Translations under genes and position numbers: made by a program
Notes under the pieces: model-generated
Told to the model about the DNA's origin: nothing
Seen by the model: only the letters and a program-made list of their open reading frames with translations
Databases searched by the model: none
Shown: positions 32,221 to 40,442 of the stretch, one piece after another
Layout: the number at the start of each line of letters is the position of its first letter
Position numbering within the stretch: position 1 is the stretch's first letter
From: Candidatus Mycolicibacterium alkanivorans
GTDB lineage: Bacteria; Actinomycetota; Actinomycetes; Mycobacteriales; Mycobacteriaceae
Assembly: GCF_022760805.1 (NCBI RefSeq)
Contig: NZ_JAIVFL010000001.1
Span: 2,852,001 to 2,916,000, forward strand
Direction of reading: 5' to 3'
Length of the DNA stretch: 64,000 nucleotides

Positions 32221-33168
32221 TCAGCTGGTCGCCCCGTTGATCACCGGCTTGGTGATCATGCCCTGCTCGACGCCCCAGTTGCTGGCGATGGTCTTGTAGT
32301 CACCCGTTTCGATCAGGTGCTCCAGCGCTTTCTGCAACGGCTGGGCCAGCGGCGAGCCCTTCGCGACGGGCCAGCCGTAGGGCGCGGCCTCGAAGATCTC
32401 GCCGGCGGCCTCGAGCTTGCCCTTGCTCTGCTTGATGGCGTAGGCCGTCACCGGCGAGTCCGCCGACATGGCGTCGGCCTGGCCCAGGACCACCGCGTTG
32501 GTGGCCGCGTCCTGGCCGTCGAACTTCAGGATCTCGATCGGCGGCTTGCCGGCGTCGGTGCACGCCTGGCTCTTCTTGGGCAGCTCTTCGGTCTCCTCGG
32601 TGGTGGTCGCCTGCACGGCCACCTTCTTGCCGCACGCGTTGTTCGGATCGATGGGCGAACCGGGACGCTGCGCCCACAGGATGCCCGCGTTGAAGTAATC
32701 GACGAAGTCAACCGATGCCTGGCGTTCCTTGGTGTCGGTGAACGACGACATGCCGACGTTGTAGGTGCCCTGCTGGACCGCGGGGATGATCTTGGCGAAG
32801 TCGGACTCGCGATAGTCGGCGGTCAGGCCGAGGGTGGCCGCTATGGCGTTCATCAGGTCGACGTCGAAGCCGACGATCTTGCCGCTGGAATCCTTGAACT
32901 CGTTGGGGGCGTAGGGAATGTTCACCCCGACGACGAGCTTGCCGGACTTCTTGATGTCATCGGGCACGCTGGCGGCGATCTCGTCGACCTTGGCGGGCTT
33001 TACCGCGCTGGTGGACTCGGACGGGCCGGCGCTGTTTTCGGACTTGCTGCTGCAGCCCGAGAGCAGCAGGGAGCCCGCCACGGCGATCACCCCGGCGGCA
33101 CGCCACCAGCGGCCGATCCCCCGACGGTCTTGACATCCACTGAGCACGGTTGCCTCAACTTTCTGCAT
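32221..33168 (-). CDS. polar amino-acid-binding lipoprotein
   Basis: A 315-residue solute-binding protein. Basic start, then hydrophobic AAGVIAVAGSLLLSGC with lipobox LLSGC. The type II fold reads KLVVGVNIPYAPNEFKDSSG KIVGFDVDLMNAIAATLGLT and VGMSSFTDTKERQASVDFVD YF. ATG at 33168 is chosen because it places the signal correctly, though there is a GTG six codons earlier. It delivers the ligand to the neighbouring permease-ATPase complex. Confidence 0.9.
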   Translation of the reverse strand: MQKVEATVLSGCQDRRGIGRWWRAAGVIAVAGSLLLSGCSSKSENSAGPSESTSAVKPAKVDEIAASVPDDIKKSGKLVVGVNIPYAPNEFKDSSGKIVGFDVDLMNAIAATLGLTADYRESDFAKIIPAVQQGTYNVGMSSFTDTKERQASVDFVDYFNAGILWAQRPGSPIDPNNACGKKVAVQATTTEETEELPKKSQACTDAGKPPIEILKFDGQDAATNAVVLGQADAMSADSPVTAYAIKQSKGKLEAAGEIFEAAPYGWPVAKGSPLAQPLQKALEHLIETGDYKTIASNWGVEQGMITKPVINGATS

Positions 33169-33362
33169 CGGGCCGCAGGGCACCCTCACGCCGAGGACGA
33201 AAACGGCCTTGGACCCAGCTCGCACTGCCGGTAACGGAACAGTAGTGGAGACGTAGCGCCGCGGCAGGAGAACGAATCGCCTCGTCGGGACCTAAGACCC
33301 CATTAACTTCCTGAAGTGCGAAAATACCGCTACCGGCTACCTCGTTATGTCACACTTCGGCC

Positions 33363-33944
33363 ATGACAACTACCTCCGCCCCACCCCTGCTTCCGCACCT
33401 GTGGAAGTCGGTCCTGCTGTCCGGAATACTGTCGCTGGTCCTGGGCATCCTGGTACTGGTCTGGCCGGGCATCTCCATCCTGGTCGCCGCGATCTTCTTT
33501 GGCGCCTTCCTGCTGGTCAGCGGCATCAGCCAGGTGTTCCACGCGTTCACGCTGCATGTGTCGGCCGGCAGCCGGGCGCTGCTGTTCATCAGCGGCGCGG
33601 CCGCCCTGATACTGGCGGTGCTGTGCTTCCGCAGCATCCAGAACTCGATCCTGTTGCTGGCCATCTGGATCGGTGTCGGCTTCATCTTCCGCGGTGTCGC
33701 CACGGCCGCCTCGGCGATCAGCGACCCCGACACCCCGGGACGCGGCTGGGAGATCTTCGTCGGCATCATCAGCCTGGTGGCGGGCATCGTCGTGCTCGCG
33801 TCGCCGTTCCCGTCGCTGGCCACCCTGACTCTCGTCGTCGGCATCTGGCTGGTGGTCATCGGCGTCTTCGAGATCGTGGCTTCCTTCGGAATCCGCAAGG
33901 CCTCCAAAAACATCCGAGAGACGGTCGCCGCTGCCACGTCCTGA
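33363..33944 (+). CDS. HdeD/DUF308-family membrane protein
   Basis: The product is 193 residues with six hydrophobic helices in pairs: LLSGILSLVLGILVLVWPGI, SILVAAIFFGAFLLVSGISQ, LLFISGAAALILAVLCF, ILLLAIWIGVGFIFRGVATA, WEIFVGIISLVAGIVVLASP and TLTLVVGIWLVVIGVFEIVA. This two-helix repeat is typical of the HdeD family, whose E. coli member helps acid tolerance. It is divergent from the amino-acid importer. Confidence 0.8.
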   Translation: MTTTSAPPLLPHLWKSVLLSGILSLVLGILVLVWPGISILVAAIFFGAFLLVSGISQVFHAFTLHVSAGSRALLFISGAAALILAVLCFRSIQNSILLLAIWIGVGFIFRGVATAASAISDPDTPGRGWEIFVGIISLVAGIVVLASPFPSLATLTLVVGIWLVVIGVFEIVASFGIRKASKNIRETVAAATS

Positions 33945-33950
33945 CGCCGC

Positions 33951-33966
33951 TGTGACGCACCTCAGC
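33951..33966 (+). promoter_or_regulatory. CRP-like half-conserved site upstream of cydA
   Basis: TGTGACGCACCTCAGC matches TGTGA-N6-TCA(CA) in the left half and first three bases of the right half. It lies 115 bp before the cydA ATG. Mycobacterial cyd operons are known to be controlled by Crp, so the site is plausible, but the right half is imperfect. Confidence 0.45.
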
Positions 33967-33990
33967 TGGGACTAAGCCCACAGTCGCGAA

Positions 33991-34034
33991 GCGCGGATCG
34001 CTACTACAGTGTGTCGTAGATAGGCGATCCGCGC
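33991..34034. promoter_or_regulatory. large inverted repeat in the cydA upstream region
   Basis: Eleven-base arms GCGCGGATCGC (33991-34001) and GCGATCCGCGC (34024-34034) enclose 22 bases that themselves contain CTAC/GTAG. The loop includes TACAGT, a possible -10 box. The structure ends 31 bp before the cydA start. It could be an operator over the promoter or, if transcribed, a leader hairpin. Confidence 0.6.
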
Positions 34035-34065
34035 CTTCTGCGTGTCGTTTGTGGAGACTTCGACC

Positions 34066-35514
34066 ATGGGTGCTCTTGACGTTTCACGGTGGCAGTTCGG
34101 CATCACGACCGTCTACCACTTCATCTTCGTCCCGCTGACGATCGGGCTGGCTCCCCTGATCGCGGCGATGCAAACCGTGTGGGTGGTCACCGACAACACT
34201 GCCTGGTACCGGATGACGAAGTTCTTCGGGAAGGTCTTCCTGATCAACTTCGCCATCGGCGTGGCAACCGGCATCGTGCAGGAGTTCCAGTTCGGGATGA
34301 ACTGGAGCGAGTATTCCCGCTTCGTCGGCGACATCTTCGGCGCGCCGCTCGCGCTGGAGGCCCTGGTCGCCTTCTTCCTCGAATCCACGTTCATCGGATT
34401 GTGGATCTTCGGGTGGAACCGGCTCCCCAGGTGGCTGCACCTGACCTCGATCTGGCTGGTCGCCTTCGCCGTCAACCTCTCGGCGTTCTTCATCATCAGC
34501 GCCAACTCCTTCATGCAGCACCCGGTCGGCGCGAGGTACAACCCGCTCACCCGGCGCGCCGAGTTGGAGAGCATCACCGAGCTGTTCACCAACAACACCG
34601 CTGTTGCCGCCTTCTGGCACGCCGTCGCCGCCTCGTTCCTCACCGCGGCAACGTTCGTCGCTGCGGTGTGCGCCTGGTGGATGGTGCGGGCCAAGGGCTC
34701 TCCCGATGCCGCCGCGCTGTATCGGCCCGGGGCGATCCTGGGAGCATGGGTGGCCATCGTCGCCAGTTTCGGGCTGTTCTTCACCGGTGATGTACAGGGC
34801 AAGCTGATGTTCCACCAGCAACCGATGAAGATGGCCGCCGCCGAATCGCTGTGCCACACCGAACTGGATCCGAGGTTCTCCGTGCTGACGGTGGGAACGC
34901 ACAACAACTGTGACAGCATCACCCGCGTCGTCGAGGTGCCCTACGTGCTGCCGTTCCTGGCCGAGGGCAAGTTCAGTGGGGTGACGCTGCAGGGCGCGAA
35001 AGACCTTCAGCAGCAATACCAGCAGACGTTCGGACCCGAGTGGTACGTACCCAACCTGTTCGTCACCTACTGGTCCTTCCGCGCCATGATCGGGCTGATG
35101 GCCATTCCGTTCCTGTTCGCATTGAGCGTCTTGTGGCTCACCCGGCGGGGCCGGGTACCTGACAAGCGGTGGTTCTCCCGCTTCGCCCTGTGGACGATTC
35201 CGACACCCTTCCTGGCGTCGATCTCCGGATGGGTGTTCACCGAGATGGGCCGTCAGCCATGGGTCGTCGCACCGAATCCCGACGGGGACCAACTCGTGCG
35301 CCTCACCGTGCGTCAGGGTGTCTCACTGCACGGGCCGGGCCTGGTCTGGGTGTCGCTCATCTCGTTCACCCTGATCTACGCGGTGCTCGCGGTGATCTGG
35401 TTCTACCTGATCCGCCGCTACGTGGTGGCAGGCCCGCTAGAGCACGATTCCGAGCCCGCGCCGCCGGCCCCACTTCACGAGGACGAGGTCGCGCCGCTGT
35501 CCTTCGCCTACTGA
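34066..35514 (+). CDS. cydA: cytochrome bd oxidase subunit I
   Basis: A 482-residue quinol oxidase subunit with about nine membrane helices. Haem ligand candidates are His18 in TTVYHFIFVPLTIGL and the His in AVAAFWHAVAASFLTAATFV; the conserved GRQPW motif occurs in FTEMGRQPWVVAPN. ATG at 34066 follows GGAG (34053-34056) and gives the normal length. It oxidises menaquinol and reduces oxygen with CydB, a role important at low oxygen or when bcc-aa3 is blocked. Confidence 0.95.
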   Translation: MGALDVSRWQFGITTVYHFIFVPLTIGLAPLIAAMQTVWVVTDNTAWYRMTKFFGKVFLINFAIGVATGIVQEFQFGMNWSEYSRFVGDIFGAPLALEALVAFFLESTFIGLWIFGWNRLPRWLHLTSIWLVAFAVNLSAFFIISANSFMQHPVGARYNPLTRRAELESITELFTNNTAVAAFWHAVAASFLTAATFVAAVCAWWMVRAKGSPDAAALYRPGAILGAWVAIVASFGLFFTGDVQGKLMFHQQPMKMAAAESLCHTELDPRFSVLTVGTHNNCDSITRVVEVPYVLPFLAEGKFSGVTLQGAKDLQQQYQQTFGPEWYVPNLFVTYWSFRAMIGLMAIPFLFALSVLWLTRRGRVPDKRWFSRFALWTIPTPFLASISGWVFTEMGRQPWVVAPNPDGDQLVRLTVRQGVSLHGPGLVWVSLISFTLIYAVLAVIWFYLIRRYVVAGPLEHDSEPAPPAPLHEDEVAPLSFAY

Positions 35515-35527
35515 GGAGCTGACCGCC

Positions 35528-36571
35528 ATGGGACTTCAACAATTCTGGTTCATTCTCGTAGCAGTGCTGTTCCTCGGCTTCTTCGTCCTGGAGGGCTTCG
35601 ACTTCGGAGTCGGCATGCTGATGGCATGGTTCGGCCGAACAGGCAAGGGCGACAGCGAGTCTCGTCGCCGGGCCGTGCTCAACACCATCGGCCCGGTGTG
35701 GGACGGCAACGAGGTGTGGCTGATCACCGCCGGCGCGGCGATGTTCGCCGCGTTCCCGCACTGGTATGCGACCGTGTTCTCCAGCCTGTACCTGCCGATG
35801 CTCGTGATCCTGCTCGCGATGATCGCGCGCGTCGTGGCAATCGAGTGGCGGGGCAAGATCGACGATCCGAAGTGGCGGTCGTGGTGTGATATCGCGATCG
35901 CGGCCGGGTCGTGGCTGCCCGCCATTCTGTGGGGTGTGACCTTCGCCGTCCTGGTGACCGGCTTGCCGATCGGTGCGGACAAGAACGTCGTGGACCTCTC
36001 GGTCATCGACGTCGTCAACCCCTACACGCTGTCGGGTGGACTAGCGACATGCGCGCTGTTCCTGTTCCACGGCGCGGTCTTCCTGGCGCTCAAGAGCGGT
36101 GGCGAGGTACGCACCGACGCGGTCAGGGCGGCCCGGGTGCTCAGCGCACCGGCCACCATTCTCGTTGCCGGCTTCGGACTCTGGACACAGCTGGCCTACG
36201 GCGAGCCGTGGGCCTGGGCCCTGCTCGGTGTCGCCGTGGCGGCCCAGCTGGCGGCCGTGGCCGCCGCCGCCAGCGCCCGCGAAGGCTGGGCGTTTCTGGC
36301 CACCACGGTGGTCATCGCCGCTGTGGTGGTGCTGCTGTTCGCCGCGCTGTTCCCCAACCTGGTGCCCTCCACCATCAATCCGACGTACAGCGTGACGATC
36401 TACAACGGATCGTCGAGCCCCTATACGCTCAAGGTGATGACCTGGGCCGCTGCGATTTTCACGCCATTCGTCCTGGTCTACCAAGGCTGGACCTACTGGG
36501 TGTTCCGTAGGCGCATCTTCGCCGAGTCCATTCCCCCGTCGGTCGGCCTGCCGCTGAGGCGGGCGTCCTGA
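35528..36571 (+). CDS. cydB: cytochrome bd oxidase subunit II
   Basis: A 347-residue membrane subunit with the N-terminal signature FFVLEGFDFGVGMLMAWFGR and VLNTIGPVWDGNEVWLITAG AAMFAAFPHWYA, which are diagnostic for CydB. It begins 13 bp after cydA with GAGGAG as ribosome site and binds with CydA. Its stop codon overlaps the proposed cydD start. Confidence 0.95.
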   Translation: MGLQQFWFILVAVLFLGFFVLEGFDFGVGMLMAWFGRTGKGDSESRRRAVLNTIGPVWDGNEVWLITAGAAMFAAFPHWYATVFSSLYLPMLVILLAMIARVVAIEWRGKIDDPKWRSWCDIAIAAGSWLPAILWGVTFAVLVTGLPIGADKNVVDLSVIDVVNPYTLSGGLATCALFLFHGAVFLALKSGGEVRTDAVRAARVLSAPATILVAGFGLWTQLAYGEPWAWALLGVAVAAQLAAVAAAASAREGWAFLATTVVIAAVVVLLFAALFPNLVPSTINPTYSVTIYNGSSSPYTLKVMTWAAAIFTPFVLVYQGWTYWVFRRRIFAESIPPSVGLPLRRAS

Positions 36572-38238
36572 GCGACCGGCGCACACGCCGGACGGGTCCG
36601 CTGGACCCGCGGCTGTTGCGAGCCTCCGCTTCGGTGCGCCGCCATCTGGTCGCCACCGTCGCGTGCGGCGTCATGATCGCCGGGTGCGCGATCGGAGCGG
36701 CCGTGGTGCTGGGCCACCTGGCGGCCGGCGTCATCACCGATCCCGCCGCGCGATCCCTCGGCCACTGGCACGTCGAGCTGGGAGTCCTGCTCGCGCTGTG
36801 GGTGATTCGCACGCTCACCCAGTGGGTGCAGGGCCGGCTCGGCCAGCGTGGCGCCAGCGCGGTGGTCGCCGACCTGAGTGGGCAGGTCCTCGGTACTGTC
36901 ACCGCCCTGGCGCCCACTGTGAGCGCAGGCCTGCGGGACGATGCGGCCACCGTGGTGACCAGCGGGCTGGACGGTCTGCGACCGTACTTCACCGCGTACC
37001 TGCCGGCGCTGTTCCTCGGTGCGATCCTCACCCCCGCCACCGTGGTGGTCATCGCGATCAACGATCTGCAGTCGGCGGTGATCGTCCTGATCGCGCTGCC
37101 GCTCATCCCGATCTTCATGGTGCTCATCGGCTTGGCGACCGCCGAGCGCTCCAGCGCAGCGCTGGCGGCCATGACCACCCTGCAGGCCCGGCTGACAGAT
37201 CTCATCGCTGGCATCCCCACGCTGCGGGCGCTGGGCCGGGCCGGCGGACCGGCCGACCGGATCGCCGCACTCAGTGCGGCGCATCGCCGTTCGGCTGTGG
37301 CGACATTGCGGATCGCGTTCCTCTCCGCGCTGGTGCTCGAGCTGATCGCCACTCTAGGCGTGGCCCTGGTGGCGGTGAGCATCGGGCTTCGGCTGGTGTT
37401 CGGCGAGATGACGCTGGCCGCCGGGTTGACGGTCCTGCTGCTGGCGCCCGACGTGTTCTGGCCCCTGCGCCGGGTCGGCGTCGAGTTCCACGCCGCGCAG
37501 GACGGGAAGGCGGCCTCGGACAAAGCTTTCGAACTGATCGACCAGCACCCGGTGCCGACCGCAGGCTCGCGAGCCGTCGATGCCAGGGGCGCGGTCATCC
37601 GGCTGGACTCGGTGTCGGTGACCGGGCGTGACGGGTGGGCGCCCGCGCGACTGTCCGGCGACCTTCGGCCCGGCGAGGTGACTGTGTTGGCCGGCCCGAA
37701 CGGTGCGGGCAAGAGCACGGTGCTGCAGGTCATCGCCGGGCTGGTGGTTGCCACCAGCGGGCGGGTTACGGTCGACGGTGTCGACGTCGAGGACCTGGAC
37801 AAGGCTCGATGGTGGGGCCAGCTGTCCTGGCTGGCGCAACGGCCCGTCATCGTTCCCGGCACCGTCGCGGAGAACCTGGCCCTGTTCGGATCGCTGGTAG
37901 ATGTCGACACAGCCTGTGCTGCAGCCGGTTTCGACTCTGTTGTCGCGGACTTGCCGCACGGTGTGGACACTGTGCTGGGCCGCGGCGGAACGGGCCTGTC
38001 GCTGGGACAACGACAACGACTGGGCCTGGCGCGCGCGCTTGGCTCGCGGGCGCCGGTGCTGCTTCTTGACGAGCCGACCTCGCACCTGGACGCCGGCACC
38101 GAAGCGACCGTGCTGCAGGCCATCGCCGACCGCGCCGCCGCAGGGGCCACCGTGGTGATGGTGGCACACCGCGACAGTGCGATTGCCGTTGCCGATCACG
38201 TCATCCCGGTTCAGGCGGATCGTCATGCCGGCGTCTGA
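36568..38238 (+). CDS. cydD: cytochrome bd biogenesis ABC transporter subunit CydD
   Basis: A 556-residue half-transporter: six helices in the N-terminal half, then an ATPase domain with Walker A LAGPNGAGKSTVLQVIAGLV, signature LSLGQRQRLGLARAL and Walker B VLLLDEPTSHLDAG. CydDC exports reduced thiols needed for bd assembly. The only standard start is TTG at 36616, but the codons upstream (RTRRTGPLDPRLLRASASVR) look like true protein. A CTG at 36568 has GAGG eight bases before it and overlaps the cydB stop as CTGA. I prefer this start; it is unproven. Confidence 0.88.
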   Translation: MSDRRTRRTGPLDPRLLRASASVRRHLVATVACGVMIAGCAIGAAVVLGHLAAGVITDPAARSLGHWHVELGVLLALWVIRTLTQWVQGRLGQRGASAVVADLSGQVLGTVTALAPTVSAGLRDDAATVVTSGLDGLRPYFTAYLPALFLGAILTPATVVVIAINDLQSAVIVLIALPLIPIFMVLIGLATAERSSAALAAMTTLQARLTDLIAGIPTLRALGRAGGPADRIAALSAAHRRSAVATLRIAFLSALVLELIATLGVALVAVSIGLRLVFGEMTLAAGLTVLLLAPDVFWPLRRVGVEFHAAQDGKAASDKAFELIDQHPVPTAGSRAVDARGAVIRLDSVSVTGRDGWAPARLSGDLRPGEVTVLAGPNGAGKSTVLQVIAGLVVATSGRVTVDGVDVEDLDKARWWGQLSWLAQRPVIVPGTVAENLALFGSLVDVDTACAAAGFDSVVADLPHGVDTVLGRGGTGLSLGQRQRLGLARALGSRAPVLLLDEPTSHLDAGTEATVLQAIADRAAAGATVVMVAHRDSAIAVADHVIPVQADRHAGV

Positions 38239-39880
38239 TCCGTTGAGGGCGGCGCTGCCACTGTTGCGACCGAGACTGCCGCGAGCGCTGCTGGCGATCA
38301 CCCTCGGCGCACTGTCACTCGGCAGTGCCCTGGCGTTGGCCGGGGTCTCGGCCTGGCTGATTACCCGCGCCTGGCAGATGCCGCCCGTGCTCGACCTGTC
38401 GGTGGCGGTGGTGGCCGTTCGAACCTTCGGCATCTCGCGCGGTGTGCTCGGCTACTGCGAACGCCTGGTGTCGCACGACACGGCACTGCGGTCGGCAGGA
38501 AACGCGCGCACTGAGATCTACCGGCGACTGGCCGACGGACCCGTCGAGGTCACCGCCCGACTGCACAGCGGCGACCTGCTCGCCCGGGTCGGGACCGACG
38601 TCGACGACCTAGCCGACGTCCTGGTCCGCGCCGTGGTCCCGTTCGGCGTCGCCGCGGTGCTCGGAGTCGCTGCGACCACGGTCATCGCCCTGATCTCCCC
38701 CGTCGCCTCGGTCGTGCTCGCGGTGTGCCTGATTGTCGCCGGCGTACTGGCGCCCTGGTTGTCGGCCCGTGCCGCCCGAGCACAGGAAGCTGTAGCCCGC
38801 CAGCACCGTTCCGATCGCGACGTCGCGGCGCTCACCGCTCTCGACCACGCGGCCGAGCTGAGGGTGGCGGGCCGACTGCCGGAGTTGATCGCGGACGCCG
38901 AGCGGCGCCAACGCACCTGGGCAGCGGCCGTCGATCGTGCGGCCGCCCCCGCCGCGGCTGGCGCCGCCGTCCCCACCGCGGCAGTCGGCGCCAGCGTCAT
39001 CGGGGCCGTCGTGGTCGCCATCGGCATCGCGTCGAGCACCGCGCCCACCACGTTGGCGGTGCTGATGCTGCTTCCCCTGTCGGCCTTCGAGGCCACCGGT
39101 GCGCTGCCCGGTGCGGCGGTCGCGCTGACCCGGGCGCGGATCGCGGCCGGGCGTCTGCTCGAATTGGTCTCCGCGGAGAACGCCCCCGCGCACACCGCCA
39201 CGGTCATCGCATCACCGGCTACCACCCCGCGGCTGCGCGCGACGCGGGTCTCCGCCGGTTACCCGGGTGGGCCAGCCGGCCCGACCGTCAGCGTTGACCT
39301 GGCACCCGGATCCCGGCTAGCCGTGACCGGGAAGAGCGGCGCGGGCAAGACCGCACTGCTGATGACCCTGGCCGGACTGCTGCCTGCCGCCGCCGGTACG
39401 GTCAGCTTCGACGGCATCGACTGCGACGAGCTCAGCGAGTCTGAACTACGCAGTGCTGCATGCTATTTCGCTGAGGACGCGCATCTGTTCAGCACCACCG
39501 TCCGGGACAACCTGCTGGTGGCCCGCGGCGACTGCACCGACGACGAACTGGTCCACACACTCGGAGTCGTCGGTCTCGGTGCGTGGCTGAGCAGCCTTCC
39601 CGACGGGCTGAGCACCGTGCTGACCGGTGGGGCCGCCGCGGTGTCCGCCGGGCAACGGCGGCGACTGCTGCTGGCGCGGGTCCTGGTGTGCCCGGCGCCC
39701 ATCGTGTTACTCGACGAGCCGACCGAGCATCTCGACGCGGCCGACTCCCATCGGCTTCTGGCCGCGCTGCTGGACGGCACCCACGGTTTGCTGTCCCCGG
39801 CCCGCACCGTCGTCGTGGCCACCCACCAGCTCGGCGCTGACATCGCCTGTCCACGCCTGTCGGTCGCCGACGACAGGTAA
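38225..39880 (+). CDS. cydC: cytochrome bd biogenesis ABC transporter subunit CydC
   Basis: A 551-residue partner of CydD: helices from ALLAITLGALSLGSALALAG onward, ATPase with Walker A VTGKSGAGKTALLMTLAGLL, signature region VSAGQRRRLLLARVL and Walker B PIVLLDEPTEHLDAADS. The ATG at 38225 overlaps the cydD end by 14 bp. The signature reads VSAGQ rather than LSGGQ, as is usual for one half of heterodimeric exporters. Confidence 0.92.
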   Translation: MPASDPLRAALPLLRPRLPRALLAITLGALSLGSALALAGVSAWLITRAWQMPPVLDLSVAVVAVRTFGISRGVLGYCERLVSHDTALRSAGNARTEIYRRLADGPVEVTARLHSGDLLARVGTDVDDLADVLVRAVVPFGVAAVLGVAATTVIALISPVASVVLAVCLIVAGVLAPWLSARAARAQEAVARQHRSDRDVAALTALDHAAELRVAGRLPELIADAERRQRTWAAAVDRAAAPAAAGAAVPTAAVGASVIGAVVVAIGIASSTAPTTLAVLMLLPLSAFEATGALPGAAVALTRARIAAGRLLELVSAENAPAHTATVIASPATTPRLRATRVSAGYPGGPAGPTVSVDLAPGSRLAVTGKSGAGKTALLMTLAGLLPAAAGTVSFDGIDCDELSESELRSAACYFAEDAHLFSTTVRDNLLVARGDCTDDELVHTLGVVGLGAWLSSLPDGLSTVLTGGAAAVSAGQRRRLLLARVLVCPAPIVLLDEPTEHLDAADSHRLLAALLDGTHGLLSPARTVVVATHQLGADIACPRLSVADDR

Positions 39881-39890
39881 CGTGCAGTCC

Positions 39891-40442
39891 ATGACCGAGC
39901 CTTCGGAGACATCGCCCCAGGGCCCTCAGGCCACGCCTCAGCCGCCGACAGCTCCGCCCTATCCATACCCTTATCCGAACCCGTATCAGGCGGGTCCCTA
40001 TCCCGGCGGGTACCCGCCACCGCCGCCGCAGCCCTATGCCGGCTACGCACCGCCGCCGACCGGACCCCGCAACGGCCTGGGTGTGGCGGCCCTGGTGATC
40101 GCCATCGTCGCGCTGGTTTCGTCATTCTCGGTGGCCGGCGGCATCATCCTGGGCATCGTCGCCGTCGTGATCGGCTTCGCGGCGCGTGGCCGCGTCAAGC
40201 GCGGCGAAGCCGACAACGGCGGGGTCGCCCTGGCCGGCATCATCCTCGGATTCGTGGCCATCATCGTGGGCCTGGCCTTCATCGCCGTGTACGTCTTCGC
40301 TTTCAATCAAGTCGGCGGCGGCGACTATATCGACTGCCTGCAGAAGGCGGGCCAGGATCAGAACCAGGTCCAGAAGTGCGCCGACCAGTTCCGGCAGTCG
40401 GTGGAGAACCGGTTCAGCGTCACGCTTACTCCGACGCCGTAA
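39891..40442 (+). CDS. DUF4190-type Pro/Tyr-rich membrane protein
   Basis: A 183-residue protein: a cytosolic stretch of Pro, Tyr and Gly (PPYPYPYPNPYQAGPYPGGY, residues about 20-60), two helices VAALVIAIVALVSSFSVAGG and GVALAGIILGFVAIIVGLAF with a basic GFAARGRVKRGE loop between, and a 40-residue outer tail with two Cys. It follows cydC after 10 bp and overlaps the 3' end of the convergent DUF2156 gene by 17 bp. The role is unknown. Confidence 0.75.
   Translation: MTEPSETSPQGPQATPQPPTAPPYPYPYPNPYQAGPYPGGYPPPPPQPYAGYAPPPTGPRNGLGVAALVIAIVALVSSFSVAGGIILGIVAVVIGFAARGRVKRGEADNGGVALAGIILGFVAIIVGLAFIAVYVFAFNQVGGGDYIDCLQKAGQDQNQVQKCADQFRQSVENRFSVTLTPTP

Noticed and set aside
36459..38150. 563-codon open frame on the minus strand
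   Set aside because: It is a shadow of cydD: Ser/Arg/Ala-rich, with no ribosome site or domain.
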